The position numbers and the translations under genes were made by a program. Positions 6,788-17,168 of a stretch of 64,000 bases of DNA are shown piece after piece; within the stretch, counting starts at the first letter, position 1; each line of letters begins with the position of its first letter. The notes beneath the pieces were generated by a model, which saw nothing but the letters and a program-made list of their open reading frames with translations, was not told where the DNA came from and did no database searches. Location: contig NZ_JABEQN010000002.1 of assembly GCF_014174165.1 (NCBI RefSeq), positions 62,001-126,000 on the forward strand. The letters are read 5' to 3'. Source of the stretch: Gluconacetobacter dulcium (lineage in GTDB: Bacteria > Pseudomonadota > Alphaproteobacteria > Acetobacterales > Acetobacteraceae).

Positions 6788-9757
6788 GTGTCGCATTCAT
6801 CGTTCCCGCATGCGCGTTTCGCTGCAATTCTTCTGACGACTACCGGACTGACGCTCGGCCTTTCGCTCGCCTCTGCCCGTGCCCAGGCGCGCCGGTTCGA
6901 TATCGACGCCATGCCCGTCTCCCGTGCCGCCGTTATCTTCGGGCGGCAGGCGGACATGCAGGTCATGCTGCGTGATAAAACGGCCCGGACGATACAGGCC
7001 CATGCCGTCCATGGGGTGATGAGCGCCGAGCAGGCGCTGGCGCATCTTCTGGCGGGCACCGGGCTTGTCGTGCAGTCGCGGCATGATTCCGTTCTGATAC
7101 TGGGGGCGACGCGTGGTGTGGAGCCGGTGAAACCCGATGGCGAGCGGATCGTCGTTTCGGCGGTCCATGACAATACGCTGACCAAGCGGACGAGCGACCA
7201 GATCTTCGATACGTTGAGCGCCCAGCAGATCCGCTCGGCGCCCGACCTGACGATTGTCGAGGCGGCGCGGCGGATGGTGGGTATTTCGGTCCTGCCGAGC
7301 CAGAATGACGGCCGCTCCGACAACCAGATGGAGAACGTGACCATTCGCGGGTTGGATAATTCCTATAATCTGATCACGCTGGATGGCGCCCAACTGGCAT
7401 CGGCGGACAATGTCACGTCACCGCAGCGCGGCATGCGGCTGGATCTGGTTCCGTCTTCCCTGGTCGGCGAATTGCAGGTTCTCAAGACCATCGATGCCTA
7501 CAACGATCCGCAGGGGCTAGGTGGGCAGGTCCATATGCTCTCGAAAAGTGCTTATGAATACGGAAATTCCGCCGACGTGCAGTTGCTTGGCGGCTGGAAC
7601 AACCAGTCTGGCACCGTCGTGGAGCCGCGTCGCGAGAACTGGCGCGTGGATGGAACCGTTACCCGCGTGTTCGGCAAGAATCGCGAATTCGGCCTGGTCC
7701 TGGCCGGGAGTTATCAGGAACTCAACTCGGCGGCACATGCCATTCTGCCGGGGGATTCGTCGGGCGATGGATGGGCGTATTACGGGGCTTCGGGTGCGGC
7801 CTCGGGCAATCCTGTCAATACCGACGCCGCCGCCCATGCCCCCGGCGCGGCCGCCGTGCCGGTGCGTGTGCAGGATTATGCGTTCGACGATGCCTACAAA
7901 CGCTACAGCCTGAACGGGAAATTGCAGTGGAGGCCGACCTCGCGCCTGTCCATGGCGTTGTCCGGCGGCTATTTTCACGCTGTCGATCAGGAAACGCGCA
8001 ATGAGGCGCTTTCGATGCCGTCAGGTCATTGGATTGCCGGAGCGACGCCCGATACCGGCGCGTTGACGCTGGGGCAGTATCAGTTTGGCGACTCCGTGCA
8101 GCCGGAAACGCATCAGACGTTCTTCGTGAATGGCAATCTTCATTATGACATCACGAACCATATGAAGCTTGACCTCGTGGCGGCGGACTCGGAAGCCAAG
8201 GACCATCTGTCGAACTGGATGTTCAAGTGGAATACCGGCATGAAATACAGCAATACCGGTAATTCTGAAGACAAGACGAGCTATTCCGCGCCCTATGGGT
8301 ACAATTATACCGTGACGGGTGGCGTGCCTTCGATTTATTTCAATGACCTGGCGGCGGCGAACGATCTGAACAATTACGGGCCGCGCTATTTCAGGGATTA
8401 TCAATATTCCTTGCAGACGAAGCTGCGCTTTCTGCGCGGTGACTGGCACTGGGATCTGGGGCGCGGGTTCTGGCTGGGTGCTGGGGCCACGCAGACCATG
8501 ACCAATGTCCAGCATACCGAAACATACAATGACTGGGCGCCGATGGCGGGAAATGCCCCGCAGGAGATCGGAAGCCTACAGAATTACATCACCCCCCGGA
8601 CCGGTTCGGTATTCTCGGCGCCGGGACTGACATATTACTATGTCGATCCGGCCAAGGCGCATGCCGTGCTGGACAATCATCCGGAATTGTTTCGCAAGCT
8701 GGACGAGACCCCGACCAACAAGGAAGCGTATTATCACCTGATGGAATCGATTACGGCGCTGTATTTCCAGACCGGATGGCAGAATAGCTGGTTTGCGATT
8801 CATGGCGGTTTTCGCTGGGATCATACGTTTACGAACGTCTCCAACATCAATGCCGTGACATCGGGGGGGACGACGCAATATCTGCCGCAGACCCGCACGG
8901 CGCAGTATGATTACATGCTGCCTTCGGTGCTGACGACGTTCACGATTACTCCGCGCATGAAGATCCGGGCTGATTTTACGGAATCCATGGGGCGGCCGAA
9001 CTACAACCAGATCGGCGGGGCCACCACGACCTCGGAAAGCAATGGCACCTATTCGATTTCCCAGGGGAATTCGAACCTGAAGCCCTTGCATTCATGGAAT
9101 TACGATCTGGCCTACGAATGGTATCCGGGGCGCGACACCATGCTGTCGCTCGGCCTGTTCTACAAGGATATCCATGATGCGATCTATACCCGCAGCACGC
9201 TTGGCACGGCCACGATGAACGGGATTACCGAACAGGCCATTATTTCGCAGCCGCTCAATGCCTCGGGTGCCGGATTGCGCGGGCTGGAACTGCAACTGGT
9301 GCGGGAGAAGTTCGGGTTTCTGCCGGGGGTGCTGAAGAATTTCGGTGTTTCGTTCAATGCGACCTTTCTGCAAGGCTGGTTCGAGGAGCAGATGAGCGAC
9401 GGATCGCAGCGGCGGATGGGCGGGTTGGCGAACCAGCCGAACCATATCTACAATGCGTCGCTGCTGTATTCGGACCGGAATTTCGAAGCGCGCTTCGCCT
9501 ACAACATGACTGGAAAATATCTTTATTATACGTCCGGTTCGGCGAACTGGCTCGATATGTGGATGCAGCCGCGCGCGCAGCTCGACATGCAGTTGAGCTA
9601 TCGGATCAATAAATGGATCTCCGTGACGGGTCAGGTGCAGAACCTGACCAATGAAGGGTATCAGACCCGGATGGGGCCGAGCGCGAACCTGATCCAGGAT
9701 ATGCATCCGGCGGGGCGGAGCCTCTGGTTCGGCGTGCGGTTTCAGCCGAAGATGTGA
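6788..9757 (+). CDS. STN-domain TonB-dependent transducer/receptor
   Basis: A 989-residue outer-membrane receptor. It has a signal peptide (to about residue 33, ASARAQ), an STN (secretin/TonB N-terminal) signalling domain at about 35-105 (FDIDAMPVSRAAVIFGRQAD), a plug (about 130-270, including VTIRGLDNSYNLITLDGAQL) and a large beta-barrel ending in WFGVRFQPKM. The plug wording resembles the large receptors common in Caulobacter, Xanthomonas and sphingomonads, many of which take up carbohydrates. The STN domain and the upstream sigma/FecR pair indicate that ligand binding is signalled inward. The GTG at 6788 is the only start that keeps the signal peptide in frame, and its ribosome site is weak. 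The stop overlaps the next start (GTGA), which suggests coupled translation with the secreted protein downstream. Confidence 0.92.
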   Translation: MSHSSFPHARFAAILLTTTGLTLGLSLASARAQARRFDIDAMPVSRAAVIFGRQADMQVMLRDKTARTIQAHAVHGVMSAEQALAHLLAGTGLVVQSRHDSVLILGATRGVEPVKPDGERIVVSAVHDNTLTKRTSDQIFDTLSAQQIRSAPDLTIVEAARRMVGISVLPSQNDGRSDNQMENVTIRGLDNSYNLITLDGAQLASADNVTSPQRGMRLDLVPSSLVGELQVLKTIDAYNDPQGLGGQVHMLSKSAYEYGNSADVQLLGGWNNQSGTVVEPRRENWRVDGTVTRVFGKNREFGLVLAGSYQELNSAAHAILPGDSSGDGWAYYGASGAASGNPVNTDAAAHAPGAAAVPVRVQDYAFDDAYKRYSLNGKLQWRPTSRLSMALSGGYFHAVDQETRNEALSMPSGHWIAGATPDTGALTLGQYQFGDSVQPETHQTFFVNGNLHYDITNHMKLDLVAADSEAKDHLSNWMFKWNTGMKYSNTGNSEDKTSYSAPYGYNYTVTGGVPSIYFNDLAAANDLNNYGPRYFRDYQYSLQTKLRFLRGDWHWDLGRGFWLGAGATQTMTNVQHTETYNDWAPMAGNAPQEIGSLQNYITPRTGSVFSAPGLTYYYVDPAKAHAVLDNHPELFRKLDETPTNKEAYYHLMESITALYFQTGWQNSWFAIHGGFRWDHTFTNVSNINAVTSGGTTQYLPQTRTAQYDYMLPSVLTTFTITPRMKIRADFTESMGRPNYNQIGGATTTSESNGTYSISQGNSNLKPLHSWNYDLAYEWYPGRDTMLSLGLFYKDIHDAIYTRSTLGTATMNGITEQAIISQPLNASGAGLRGLELQLVREKFGFLPGVLKNFGVSFNATFLQGWFEEQMSDGSQRRMGGLANQPNHIYNASLLYSDRNFEARFAYNMTGKYLYYTSGSANWLDMWMQPRAQLDMQLSYRINKWISVTGQVQNLTNEGYQTRMGPSANLIQDMHPAGRSLWFGVRFQPKM

Positions 9758-10617
9758 GGATAGACAGGGTGTTGCGGAAAACATGCTGGGCCTTGGCCGT
9801 GGCCCTGGGGACGGTGGCGACTGCGACGGGGGCTGTCGCGGCGGAGCCTGTCGCCCCGGTGCCTATCGTCCAGGCGCCTGAAATCGTTCGGGTGGTGCCG
9901 GCGCCGGAGGCGACGCAGGGTGTCGCCAACGATGCCGCCTTTCTCTACGCCGTGCAGAACCGGCGCATCGGTCGATATAGCCGTGCGACGGGGCAGCGCG
10001 TCGGATCGTGGGAGGGTGATCCTGCCCTTTATATCCATATCAACAGTTGCCAGGTGATGGGGGGCGAACTGGTCTGCGCGATGTCGAACTATCCGAACAC
10101 GCCGATGACCAGTTCCGTCGAGTGGTTCGATGCGCGTACGTTGCGGCATGTGCGGTCGCACAGTTTCGGGCCAGGTCTGGGGTCGCTGACCTGGATCGAT
10201 TGGCACGGAGGAAGCTGGTGGGCCTGTTTCGCCAATTATGACGGCGAGGGCGGTGAGGCGCCGCGCGACCATCGATCGACCGTTCTGGTGCGGATGGATT
10301 CGCGGTTCGTCCGCCAGGAAGCGTGGCTGTTTCCGCAGGATGTGCTGGAGCGGTTCGGCCATTTCAGTTCGTCAGGCGGGCGATGGGGAGCGGATGGCCG
10401 GCTTTATGTGACCGGTCACGACCGGATGGAACTCTATGTTCTGGCGCTGCCGGAGGCGGGCGGGCGGCTGGTCCATCTCGATACCCTGCCGTTGCCCACC
10501 AATGGTCAGGCGTTCGACTGGGACGTTCTGCATCCCGACCATATCTGGACGATCGATCGCCGGCGCGCGGCCATGGTCGAGAGCGTGATCGCGCGGGTTG
10601 GCGCGAACGGCGGGTAG
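9754..10617 (+). CDS. Secreted propeller-like protein of unknown function
   Basis: A 287-residue protein with a clear signal peptide (ALAVALGTVATATGAVAAEP) followed by repeated short beta-strand-like segments rich in W, G and D (SVEWFDARTLRHV, SLTWIDWHGG, GRWGADGRLYVTGH, DWDVLHPDHIWTIDRR), resembling beta-propeller proteins. I do not recognise a catalytic motif. The GTG at 9754 overlaps the receptor stop by four bases; a second GTG at 9769 with a purine-rich leader (AGGATAGACAGG) is equally possible. It closes the sigma/FecR/receptor operon, so a periplasmic role in binding or processing the receptor ligand is likely but unproven. The gene ends just before a hairpin shared with the convergent thiol-disulfide gene. 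Confidence 0.75.
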   Translation: MRIDRVLRKTCWALAVALGTVATATGAVAAEPVAPVPIVQAPEIVRVVPAPEATQGVANDAAFLYAVQNRRIGRYSRATGQRVGSWEGDPALYIHINSCQVMGGELVCAMSNYPNTPMTSSVEWFDARTLRHVRSHSFGPGLGSLTWIDWHGGSWWACFANYDGEGGEAPRDHRSTVLVRMDSRFVRQEAWLFPQDVLERFGHFSSSGGRWGADGRLYVTGHDRMELYVLALPEAGGRLVHLDTLPLPTNGQAFDWDVLHPDHIWTIDRRRAAMVESVIARVGANGG

Positions 10618-10632
10618 CGGGGGATGGCGCGG

Positions 10633-10657
10633 CCCTGCCGGCAGGAAGCCGGCAGGG
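10633..10657. terminator. Bidirectional hairpin between convergent genes
   Basis: CCCTGCCGGC and GCCGGCAGGG form a perfect 10-bp stem with a 5-base loop between two convergent genes. There is no T tract on either side, so termination efficiency is uncertain. Confidence 0.6.
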
Positions 10658-10672
10658 GTGGAGGGCGGGCGG

Positions 10673-11479
10673 TCAGTTGCGCCGGGTCTTGTCGATCGCG
10701 GCCTTCAGGCCGTCGTAATCGACGGCGCCGGGGATGACGTAGCGGGCGTCGAAGACGAAGGTGGGCGTGCCTTCCAGGTGGATGGCCTCGGCCAGTTCCG
10801 CATTGGCGCGCAGGGTGGCGGCGACGGCGGGGCCGGCCATGTCGGCCACCAGGCGGTCCGCGTCGAGCCCGGCCTGTTTCGCCAGCAGGCGGATGCGGGC
10901 GGTGTCGGGCTTCGTCGTGTCGGTCATGACGGCGCGCTGCATGCGGAAATAGGCGTCGTGACCGCCTTGCAGCGCGGCGGCGGCGATGGCCTGCGCCGTC
11001 AGCACGCTGGCCGGACCCAGCACCGGAATCACCTTTTCCAGGATGCGGACATTGGGATCGTCATGCACCAGACGGTCGAGGTCGGGCAGGACCTTGCGGC
11101 AGTAGGGGCAGCGGGGATCGTAGAATTCGACCACCGTGGTCCGGGCATCGGGCGCGCCGAGAATCGCGTCGGTCGGCGCGGGTGTGGTCAGGGCGGCGCG
11201 GTGGGCGAGCAGCGCGTCGCGGGTGCGGGTCTGCTCCTGCGCCTCGGCGCCCGCGCGCAGGGCGGTGATCGCGTCGGAGAGGATCGAGGGGTCCGTCTTC
11301 AGCGCGTCGCGGACGATGGCGACGATTTCCTTGCGCTGGGCGGGGGTGAAGCTGTCGTCGGCGCGGGCGGAGGCGGGCGCGGACAGGGCCAGCATGAGGC
11401 CGATGCCGGCCGGAAGGGCCGTGTGCAGTCCAAGGGCCGTGCGCAGTCCGGGGAGGCTGCGGGACGAGAAAAATGACAA
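10673..11479 (-). CDS. DsbA-family periplasmic thiol-disulfide oxidoreductase, ScsC-like
   Basis: A 268-residue exported protein with a signal region (about 15-41, ALSAPASARA) and an N-terminal helical segment (FTPAQRKEIVAIVRDALKTD) resembling the oligomerisation domain of ScsC/Com1 proteins. A thioredoxin-fold DsbA domain follows, with the active site CPYC (Cys124 and Cys127) and a cis-proline loop (EGTPTFVFD). It probably forms or isomerises disulfides in the periplasm. The start is a TTG at 11479 supported by GGAGG about seven bases upstream; no better ATG exists in frame near the signal peptide. No DsbB/DsbD-like partner is adjacent. Family-level assignment is firm, whether it works as an oxidase or isomerase is not. 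Confidence 0.88.
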   Translation of the reverse strand: MSFFSSRSLPGLRTALGLHTALPAGIGLMLALSAPASARADDSFTPAQRKEIVAIVRDALKTDPSILSDAITALRAGAEAQEQTRTRDALLAHRAALTTPAPTDAILGAPDARTTVVEFYDPRCPYCRKVLPDLDRLVHDDPNVRILEKVIPVLGPASVLTAQAIAAAALQGGHDAYFRMQRAVMTDTTKPDTARIRLLAKQAGLDADRLVADMAGPAVAATLRANAELAEAIHLEGTPTFVFDARYVIPGAVDYDGLKAAIDKTRRN

Positions 11480-11662
11480 GGGCGGCCTCCGGCGCTCGGG
11501 TTTCGTATCGGGCGGTGTTGGAGGGTGTCTGTAGAGCAGAATGGGGGGGTGCGGAAGGGCGGCGGGGAGATGGCGAGTTGCCGATGCTCCAGAAGACCGC
11601 TAATTCCGGATAGTCCGGGCTTTTCGTGCCGGGGCATGACGGCGGCAATGGAGAATCTGTGC

Positions 11663-13159
11663 GTGCGTGAACGTCCCCTGAACCACCCGTTGCGTCGTTG
11701 CGGGGCCTTGCTGCTGTCTACGGTCCTGGCGACGGCGCTTGGCGGATGTTCGGTCAAGACATTCAACGACCCCGTGAGGACCGCCAGCCAGGTCCTGTTC
11801 GGCAGTGGCTCCGACAGCCCGAAAGGGCCGACCTATCTGACCGGCTATATCGGCAATGTCGTCTCGGACGAGCCGCAATCGGCCATGGTGGCGCGCGATG
11901 TTCTGGCGCGGGGCGGCAATGCGGCTGACGCCGCGGCGGCGCTGGGGATGACGCTGGCGGTGACGCTGCCGTCTCGGGCCTCGCTGGGCGGGGGCGGGGC
12001 CTGTCTGGCGTGGCGGCCCGGCGATTCCGGCGGCGGGCGGGCGTTCCTGTTCCTGCCGGTCGCGGGATCGACGGCGCCGGAGCCGGGTGGCGCGCCGGTC
12101 GACCGCCCGGCGGCGGTGCCGACGCTGGCGCGCGGGCTGTATCTGATGCACCTGCGCTATGGCAGCGTGGAGTTTGGCGAAACCCTGACCCCGGCGCTGG
12201 AACTGGCGCGCGGCGGCATCTCGGTCAGCCGGGCGCTGGCGACCGACCTCGCGGCCGTGCAGCGGCCGCTGCTGGCCGATCCGGGCGCGCGGGCGATCTT
12301 CAGCCGGGGCGACGGCAAGGTGCTGGCGGAGGGCGACACCCTGGTGCAGCAGCGCCTGACCGGCGTGCTGGAACAGATCAGGAGCATGGGGGTGGGCGAC
12401 CTGTATAACGGGGCGCTGGCGCGCTCGTTCGTCGCCGGAAGCCAGGGGGCGGGCGGTGGCCTGACCGTGGCGGACCTGCGCGCCGCCGTGCCGACGGAGA
12501 CCGATCCGCTGACTGTGCGTGCGGGACAGGTGACGGTCGGCTTCCTGCCGCCGCCCGCCGATGGCGGGCTGGGCAGTGCGGTGGCGTTCCGTGCCCTGAA
12601 TGCGGGAGGCGCGAGCGACCGGGTTGGCCAGTCGGCGGTGGCTGCGTGGCGCGCCCAGGCGGCCGGGGTGCAGTCGGGTGCCGAACTGGTGGCGCGGGCG
12701 CAGGCGGTGGTCGATTCCGGCGCCGTCCCCAATGGGGGAAGCCTGCCGCATCTGCCGGCCTCGACCTCGTTTGCCGTGGTCGATCGGCATGGCGGGGCCG
12801 TGGCGTGCAGTCTGACGATGGATAATCTGTTCGGTATCGGCCGGGTCGCCGGTGGCACGGGCATTGTGATGGGCGCTTCGCCGAAGCGCCTGCCGCCGCC
12901 GTTGCTGACGGCCGCCATCGCCAGCGAGGGCAACCGGTTCCGGGCTGCCGTGACGGGATCGGGGCAGAACGATGCCGCCGACGCGGTTGCCGCCGAAATG
13001 AAGCAGGTTCTGGGCGGCGAGAAGCCGGGGGCGCGGCCGGTGACGGCCGATGGGCGGATCAATGCCATTTCCTGCCCGGCGGGCCTGCCGGGCGGCGAGG
13101 GAAGCTGCGCCGGCGGCACCGATGCGCGGTCGGCCGGCCTGTCGGTGGGGTCGGACTGA
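11663..13159 (+). CDS. Divergent gamma-glutamyltransferase-like lipoprotein
   Basis: A 498-residue lipoprotein. The signal peptide ends in the lipobox LGGC, and the body matches the gamma-glutamyltransferase fold (SAMVARDVLARGGNAADAAA, then SLGGGGACLAW). In active enzymes the precursor cuts before a Thr in TTHxSVVD-like sequence and this Thr is the nucleophile. Here the segment reads ASTSFAVVD, so alignment on VVD puts Ser at that position. The oxyanion-loop Gly-Gly (SPGG in E. coli) reads TGSGQND. Activity is therefore doubtful or altered. I chose GTG 11663 because GGAG lies nine bases upstream and it gives a short lipoprotein signal; ATGs at 11636 and 11648 are alternatives. It precedes recA on the same strand. 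Confidence 0.8.
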   Translation: MRERPLNHPLRRCGALLLSTVLATALGGCSVKTFNDPVRTASQVLFGSGSDSPKGPTYLTGYIGNVVSDEPQSAMVARDVLARGGNAADAAAALGMTLAVTLPSRASLGGGGACLAWRPGDSGGGRAFLFLPVAGSTAPEPGGAPVDRPAAVPTLARGLYLMHLRYGSVEFGETLTPALELARGGISVSRALATDLAAVQRPLLADPGARAIFSRGDGKVLAEGDTLVQQRLTGVLEQIRSMGVGDLYNGALARSFVAGSQGAGGGLTVADLRAAVPTETDPLTVRAGQVTVGFLPPPADGGLGSAVAFRALNAGGASDRVGQSAVAAWRAQAAGVQSGAELVARAQAVVDSGAVPNGGSLPHLPASTSFAVVDRHGGAVACSLTMDNLFGIGRVAGGTGIVMGASPKRLPPPLLTAAIASEGNRFRAAVTGSGQNDAADAVAAEMKQVLGGEKPGARPVTADGRINAISCPAGLPGGEGSCAGGTDARSAGLSVGSD

Positions 13160-13200
13160 CGGATCGGCCGCGTGGGTGTGCCGCTTGTGGATGATCATGT

Positions 13201-13218
13201 TTTGTTCTAGTTTTGTCT
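13201..13218. promoter_or_regulatory. Possible LexA (SOS) box upstream of recA
   Basis: The sequence reads TTTGTTCTAGTTTTGTCT. Alphaproteobacterial LexA sites follow GTTC-N7-GTTC; here the first half is exact (GTTC at 13204-13207) and the second reads GTCT after seven bases. It lies about 70 bases before the recA start, a suitable place for SOS control. The imperfect second half makes this tentative. Confidence 0.45.
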
Positions 13219-13287
13219 GAGCGGGACCGCCGGGGTATGGCGGGGAGAACCCGGGGTTTTCATGATATCGGAACGGGATTGAGGGCG

Positions 13288-14320
<1,033 letters not shown>

Positions 14321-14340
<20 letters not shown>

Positions 14341-14752
14341 CCGGCGCGGGGCGATAAGCCGGCAGGCGGGGCCGCGCGGCCTTGCCTTGCTGGCTCTGCT
14401 GGCCGGTCTGACGGCCTGCGGGTTCAAGCGGCCGGATGGAGAGTCGATCGATGTGCCGCCGCTGACCCTGTTCAGCGGGCAGGAACGGCCGGGCTATGCC
14501 AAGAAGACGGCATCGGCCGATGGCAGGCAGAACGCGGACGGGTCGCAGCCCATGTCTGCCGCGCCGGCGGGGCGGCAGCCCGACTACCAGCCGCTTCCCG
14601 ATGCCTGGGGCATGCAGATGATCGCGTCCGGGTTCGATTCCAATGCCGCCGGCGATGACGGCGAGAAGGAAGAGGGCGGCCATTACGTTATCCCCGACAC
14701 GCAGGTGAGTTATGGCGCCCGTAACCGTGGGCAGACGACGAGCGGGCGTTAG
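14321..14752 (+). CDS. Small predicted lipoprotein overlapping recA
   Basis: A 143-residue protein with a signal peptide ([14 protein letters not shown]) ending in a lipobox Cys, then a hydrophilic, low-complexity chain rich in G, D, S and Q with no motif I recognise. The ATG at 14321 lies within the last 20 bases of recA in another frame, so translation may depend on recA. Short lipoproteins of this kind are often poorly conserved. Function unknown. Confidence 0.65.
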
Positions 14753-14983
14753 TTTGGCGGCCGTGGGTCACGTCTCTGTCATGAGCGTGGCGGAATATGG
14801 CGGTTTTCAGCGTTTTTTGGCCGGATCGGCCGGGTGGGGGCGTGCGGTCCACTGGATCGCCCCAACCGTTGGTGTTACGCCGCGCTGAATGAGGCCGGAA
14901 TGATGGCCCATCCGGGGGAAGCGGATTCATGACGGTTGTTGGCACGAGACCCGGCGGCATCTGTCCGGCGCGGATATAGATCC

Positions 14984-15952
14984 ATGATGCTCCGTATGCC
15001 CCCCTGGGGGTCGGTGTCGCGTGATGGCGATCCGCCGCTTCCGTATCTGAATTTTTCGCGCGCGGAGTGGGCGGCGTTGCGGGCCAATGTGCCGCTTTCG
15101 CTGTCGGAAGAGGATATCGCGGCGCTGCGCGGCCGCAACGAGCCCGTGTCGATGGCGGATATCGCCGAGGTCTATCTGCCCCTGTCACGCCTGCTGAACC
15201 TGTATGTGATGGCCTCGCGCGGCCTGAACAGCATGGTGGAGAGTGCGTTTCTGGGCTGTCCGCGCATTTCGGTGCCGTTCATCATCGGGATTGCCGGCAG
15301 CGTGGGGGTGGGCAAGAGCACCTTTGCCCGGCTGCTTCAGGCCGTGCTGTCGCGCTGGCCGGACCATCCGCGCGTCGATCTGGTGACGACGGACGGGTTT
15401 CTGCTGCCGACGCGGGTTCTGGAAGAGCGGAGCCTGATGCAGCGCAAGGGCTTTCCGGAGAGCTACGACCTGCGGCGGATGATCGCCTTCCTCGCCGCCG
15501 TGAAGGCGGGCGAGCGGTTGCAGGAAGTGCCGCTGTATTCGCATGAAGCCTATGACATCGTGCCTGACCGGTTCCAGACGGTGGACCGGCCGGATATCCT
15601 GATCTTCGAGGGGCTGAACGTGTTGCAGACCGGTACCGACCGGTCGATGGTGGCGTCGGATTATTTCGATTTTTCGATTTATCTGGATGCGACCACCAGC
15701 GATATCGAATCGTGGTACGTGGAGCGGTTTCTGCTGTTGCAGCGCACCGCGTTCCGCAAGCCGACATCCTATTTCCATCATTATGCCGACCTTTCGCCCG
15801 CCGAGGCCGGGCAGGTGGCGGGGCGGATCTGGAACCGGATCAACCTGCCCAATCTGGAAGCCAATATTCTGCCGACGCGCGAACGCGCGCGGCTGATCAT
15901 GCGCAAGGCGCGGTCGCACGCCATCAACGAGGTTCGCCTGCGCTATCTCTGA
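14984..15952 (+). CDS. coaA: Pantothenate kinase, type I
   Basis: A 322-residue CoaA, which phosphorylates pantothenate with ATP in the first step of coenzyme A synthesis. Seen are an N-terminal region ending in [20 protein letters not shown] with the Walker A motif GSVGVGKS, then [20 protein letters not shown] and the substrate region [10 protein letters not shown]. Length and motif order match bacterial type I enzymes. The start is one of two adjacent ATGs (14984, 14987) with a weak ribosome site. It lies 231 bases after the small lipoprotein gene and just before anmK on the same strand. Confidence 0.95.
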   Translation: MMLRMPPWGSVSRDGDPPLPYLNFSRAEWAALRANVPLSLSEEDIAALRGRNEPVSMADIAEVYLPLSRLLNLYVMASRGLNSMVESAFLGCPRISVPFIIGIAGSVGVGKSTFARLLQAVLSRWPDHPRVDLVTTDGFLLPTRVLEERSLMQRKGFPESYDLRRMIAFLAAVKAGERLQEVPLYSHEAYDIVPDRFQTVDRPDILIFEGLNVLQTGTDRSMVASDYFDFSIYLDATTSDIESWYVERFLLLQRTAFRKPTSYFHHYADLSPAEAGQVAGRIWNRINLPNLEANILPTRERARLIMRKARSHAINEVRLRYL

Positions 15953-16023
15953 TGGTGGTGGCCCGGTTCCGGAATATGGCTGGGTGGGATAGGCTTGCCG
16001 CTGTTGCGCAGGGGGTGGGGCCT

Positions 16024-17139
16024 ATGGTCCGTGTGATCGGTCTGATGAGCGGCACGTCGCTGGATGGGGTGGATGCCGCCGGGATCGAGACGGACGGCGT
16101 TGCGGTCGGCGCGGCCGGGCCGACGGTGACCATTCCTTTCCCGCCCGAGTTGCGCGCGCGGACCCGTGCCATTCTCGATCGTGCGGGGAGCCTGAGCCTG
16201 CCGGGGGATGACCCGGAACTGCTGGCCGTCGAGCGGGATCTGACGCTGCTGCATGTCGCGGCCGTGCGCGCGCTGGACTGGCCGGCCGAGCTGATCGGCT
16301 TTCATGGTCAGACGATCCTGCATCGTCCGGCGGAGCGACGAAGCTGGCAGATCGGTGATGCCGGCCTGCTGGCGTTGGAAACCGGGGTGCCGGTCGTGCA
16401 TGATTTCCGCAGCGCCGATCTCGCGGCGGGAGGCGAGGGGGCGCCGCTGGTGCCGGTCTTTCATCAGGCGCTCGTGCGGGGGATGGCGCGCCCGCTGGCC
16501 GTGTTGAATATCGGCGGGGTGGCGAATGTCTCGCTGATCGGGGCGGATGGGGCGTTGCTGGCCTGCGATGTGGGGCCGGGCAATGCGCTGCTCGATGACT
16601 GGGCCATGCGGCATACCGGCGTACCCTGTGACCGTGACGGCGCGCTGGCGCGGGCGGGGCGGGTCGATGCTGCCGTGCTGGCGCGCCTGATGGGCGACCC
16701 GTTCTTTGCCCGGCCGGCGCCGAAATCGTTGGATCGGCTGGCGTTTCATCGGGCGATGGATCTGCTGGCGCTGCTTTCGCCCGCCGATGGGGCGGCGACG
16801 CTGGCCGCCTTTACCGTGCGGGCCGTGGCCAGTCTGCCGCTGCCGTTTCAGCCGTGTCGCTGGCTGGTGTGCGGTGGGGGGCGCCATAACCCGGTGCTGA
16901 TGGACGGATTGCGGGAGACGTTGGGGGCCGCCGTGGCGCCGGTCGAGGCGGTGGGGTGGGATGGCGATGCGCTGGAGGCCCAGTGCTTCGGGTTTCTCGC
17001 CGCGCGGGCCGTGCGGGGGCTGCCGCTCTCTTTCCCTGGGACGACCGGGGCGGGGCGGCCGGTCAGTGGGGGCCGGGTGGAGCAGCGGGGCCTGCCCGTG
17101 GCCGCGACGCGGGTGCTGGCGCGTCTGCGGCAGGGGTAG
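16024..17139 (+). CDS. anmK: Anhydro-N-acetylmuramic acid kinase
   Basis: A 371-residue AnmK, which phosphorylates and opens 1,6-anhydro-N-acetylmuramic acid in peptidoglycan recycling. Signatures are the N-terminal GLMSGTSLDGVDAAG, the sugar-kinase phosphate loop LNIGGVANVSLIG and ACDVGPGNALLDDW, and the C-terminal LVCGGGRHNPVLMDGL. The ATG at 16024 has GGGGTGGGG just upstream and gives the family start. It follows coaA on the same strand and converges with a Sel1-repeat gene, with a hairpin between them. Confidence 0.95.
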   Translation: MVRVIGLMSGTSLDGVDAAGIETDGVAVGAAGPTVTIPFPPELRARTRAILDRAGSLSLPGDDPELLAVERDLTLLHVAAVRALDWPAELIGFHGQTILHRPAERRSWQIGDAGLLALETGVPVVHDFRSADLAAGGEGAPLVPVFHQALVRGMARPLAVLNIGGVANVSLIGADGALLACDVGPGNALLDDWAMRHTGVPCDRDGALARAGRVDAAVLARLMGDPFFARPAPKSLDRLAFHRAMDLLALLSPADGAATLAAFTVRAVASLPLPFQPCRWLVCGGGRHNPVLMDGLRETLGAAVAPVEAVGWDGDALEAQCFGFLAARAVRGLPLSFPGTTGAGRPVSGGRVEQRGLPVAATRVLARLRQG

Positions 17140-17144
17140 GGTGG

Positions 17145-17168
17145 CCGGCCTGTGCGGGATCAGGCCGG
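17145..17168. terminator. Hairpin between convergent anmK and Sel1-repeat genes
   Basis: CCGGCCTG and CAGGCCGG form an 8-bp stem with an 8-base loop. It overlaps the last codons of the minus-strand gene and has no T tract, so it is a weak candidate. Confidence 0.4.

Noticed and set aside
6780-6796. TGTCGCA at the start of the STN receptor gene, resembling the right half of the Fur-like sites
   Set aside because: The left half does not match TGnnAAT and the site overlaps the start codon and first codons, so it is probably coincidental coding sequence.
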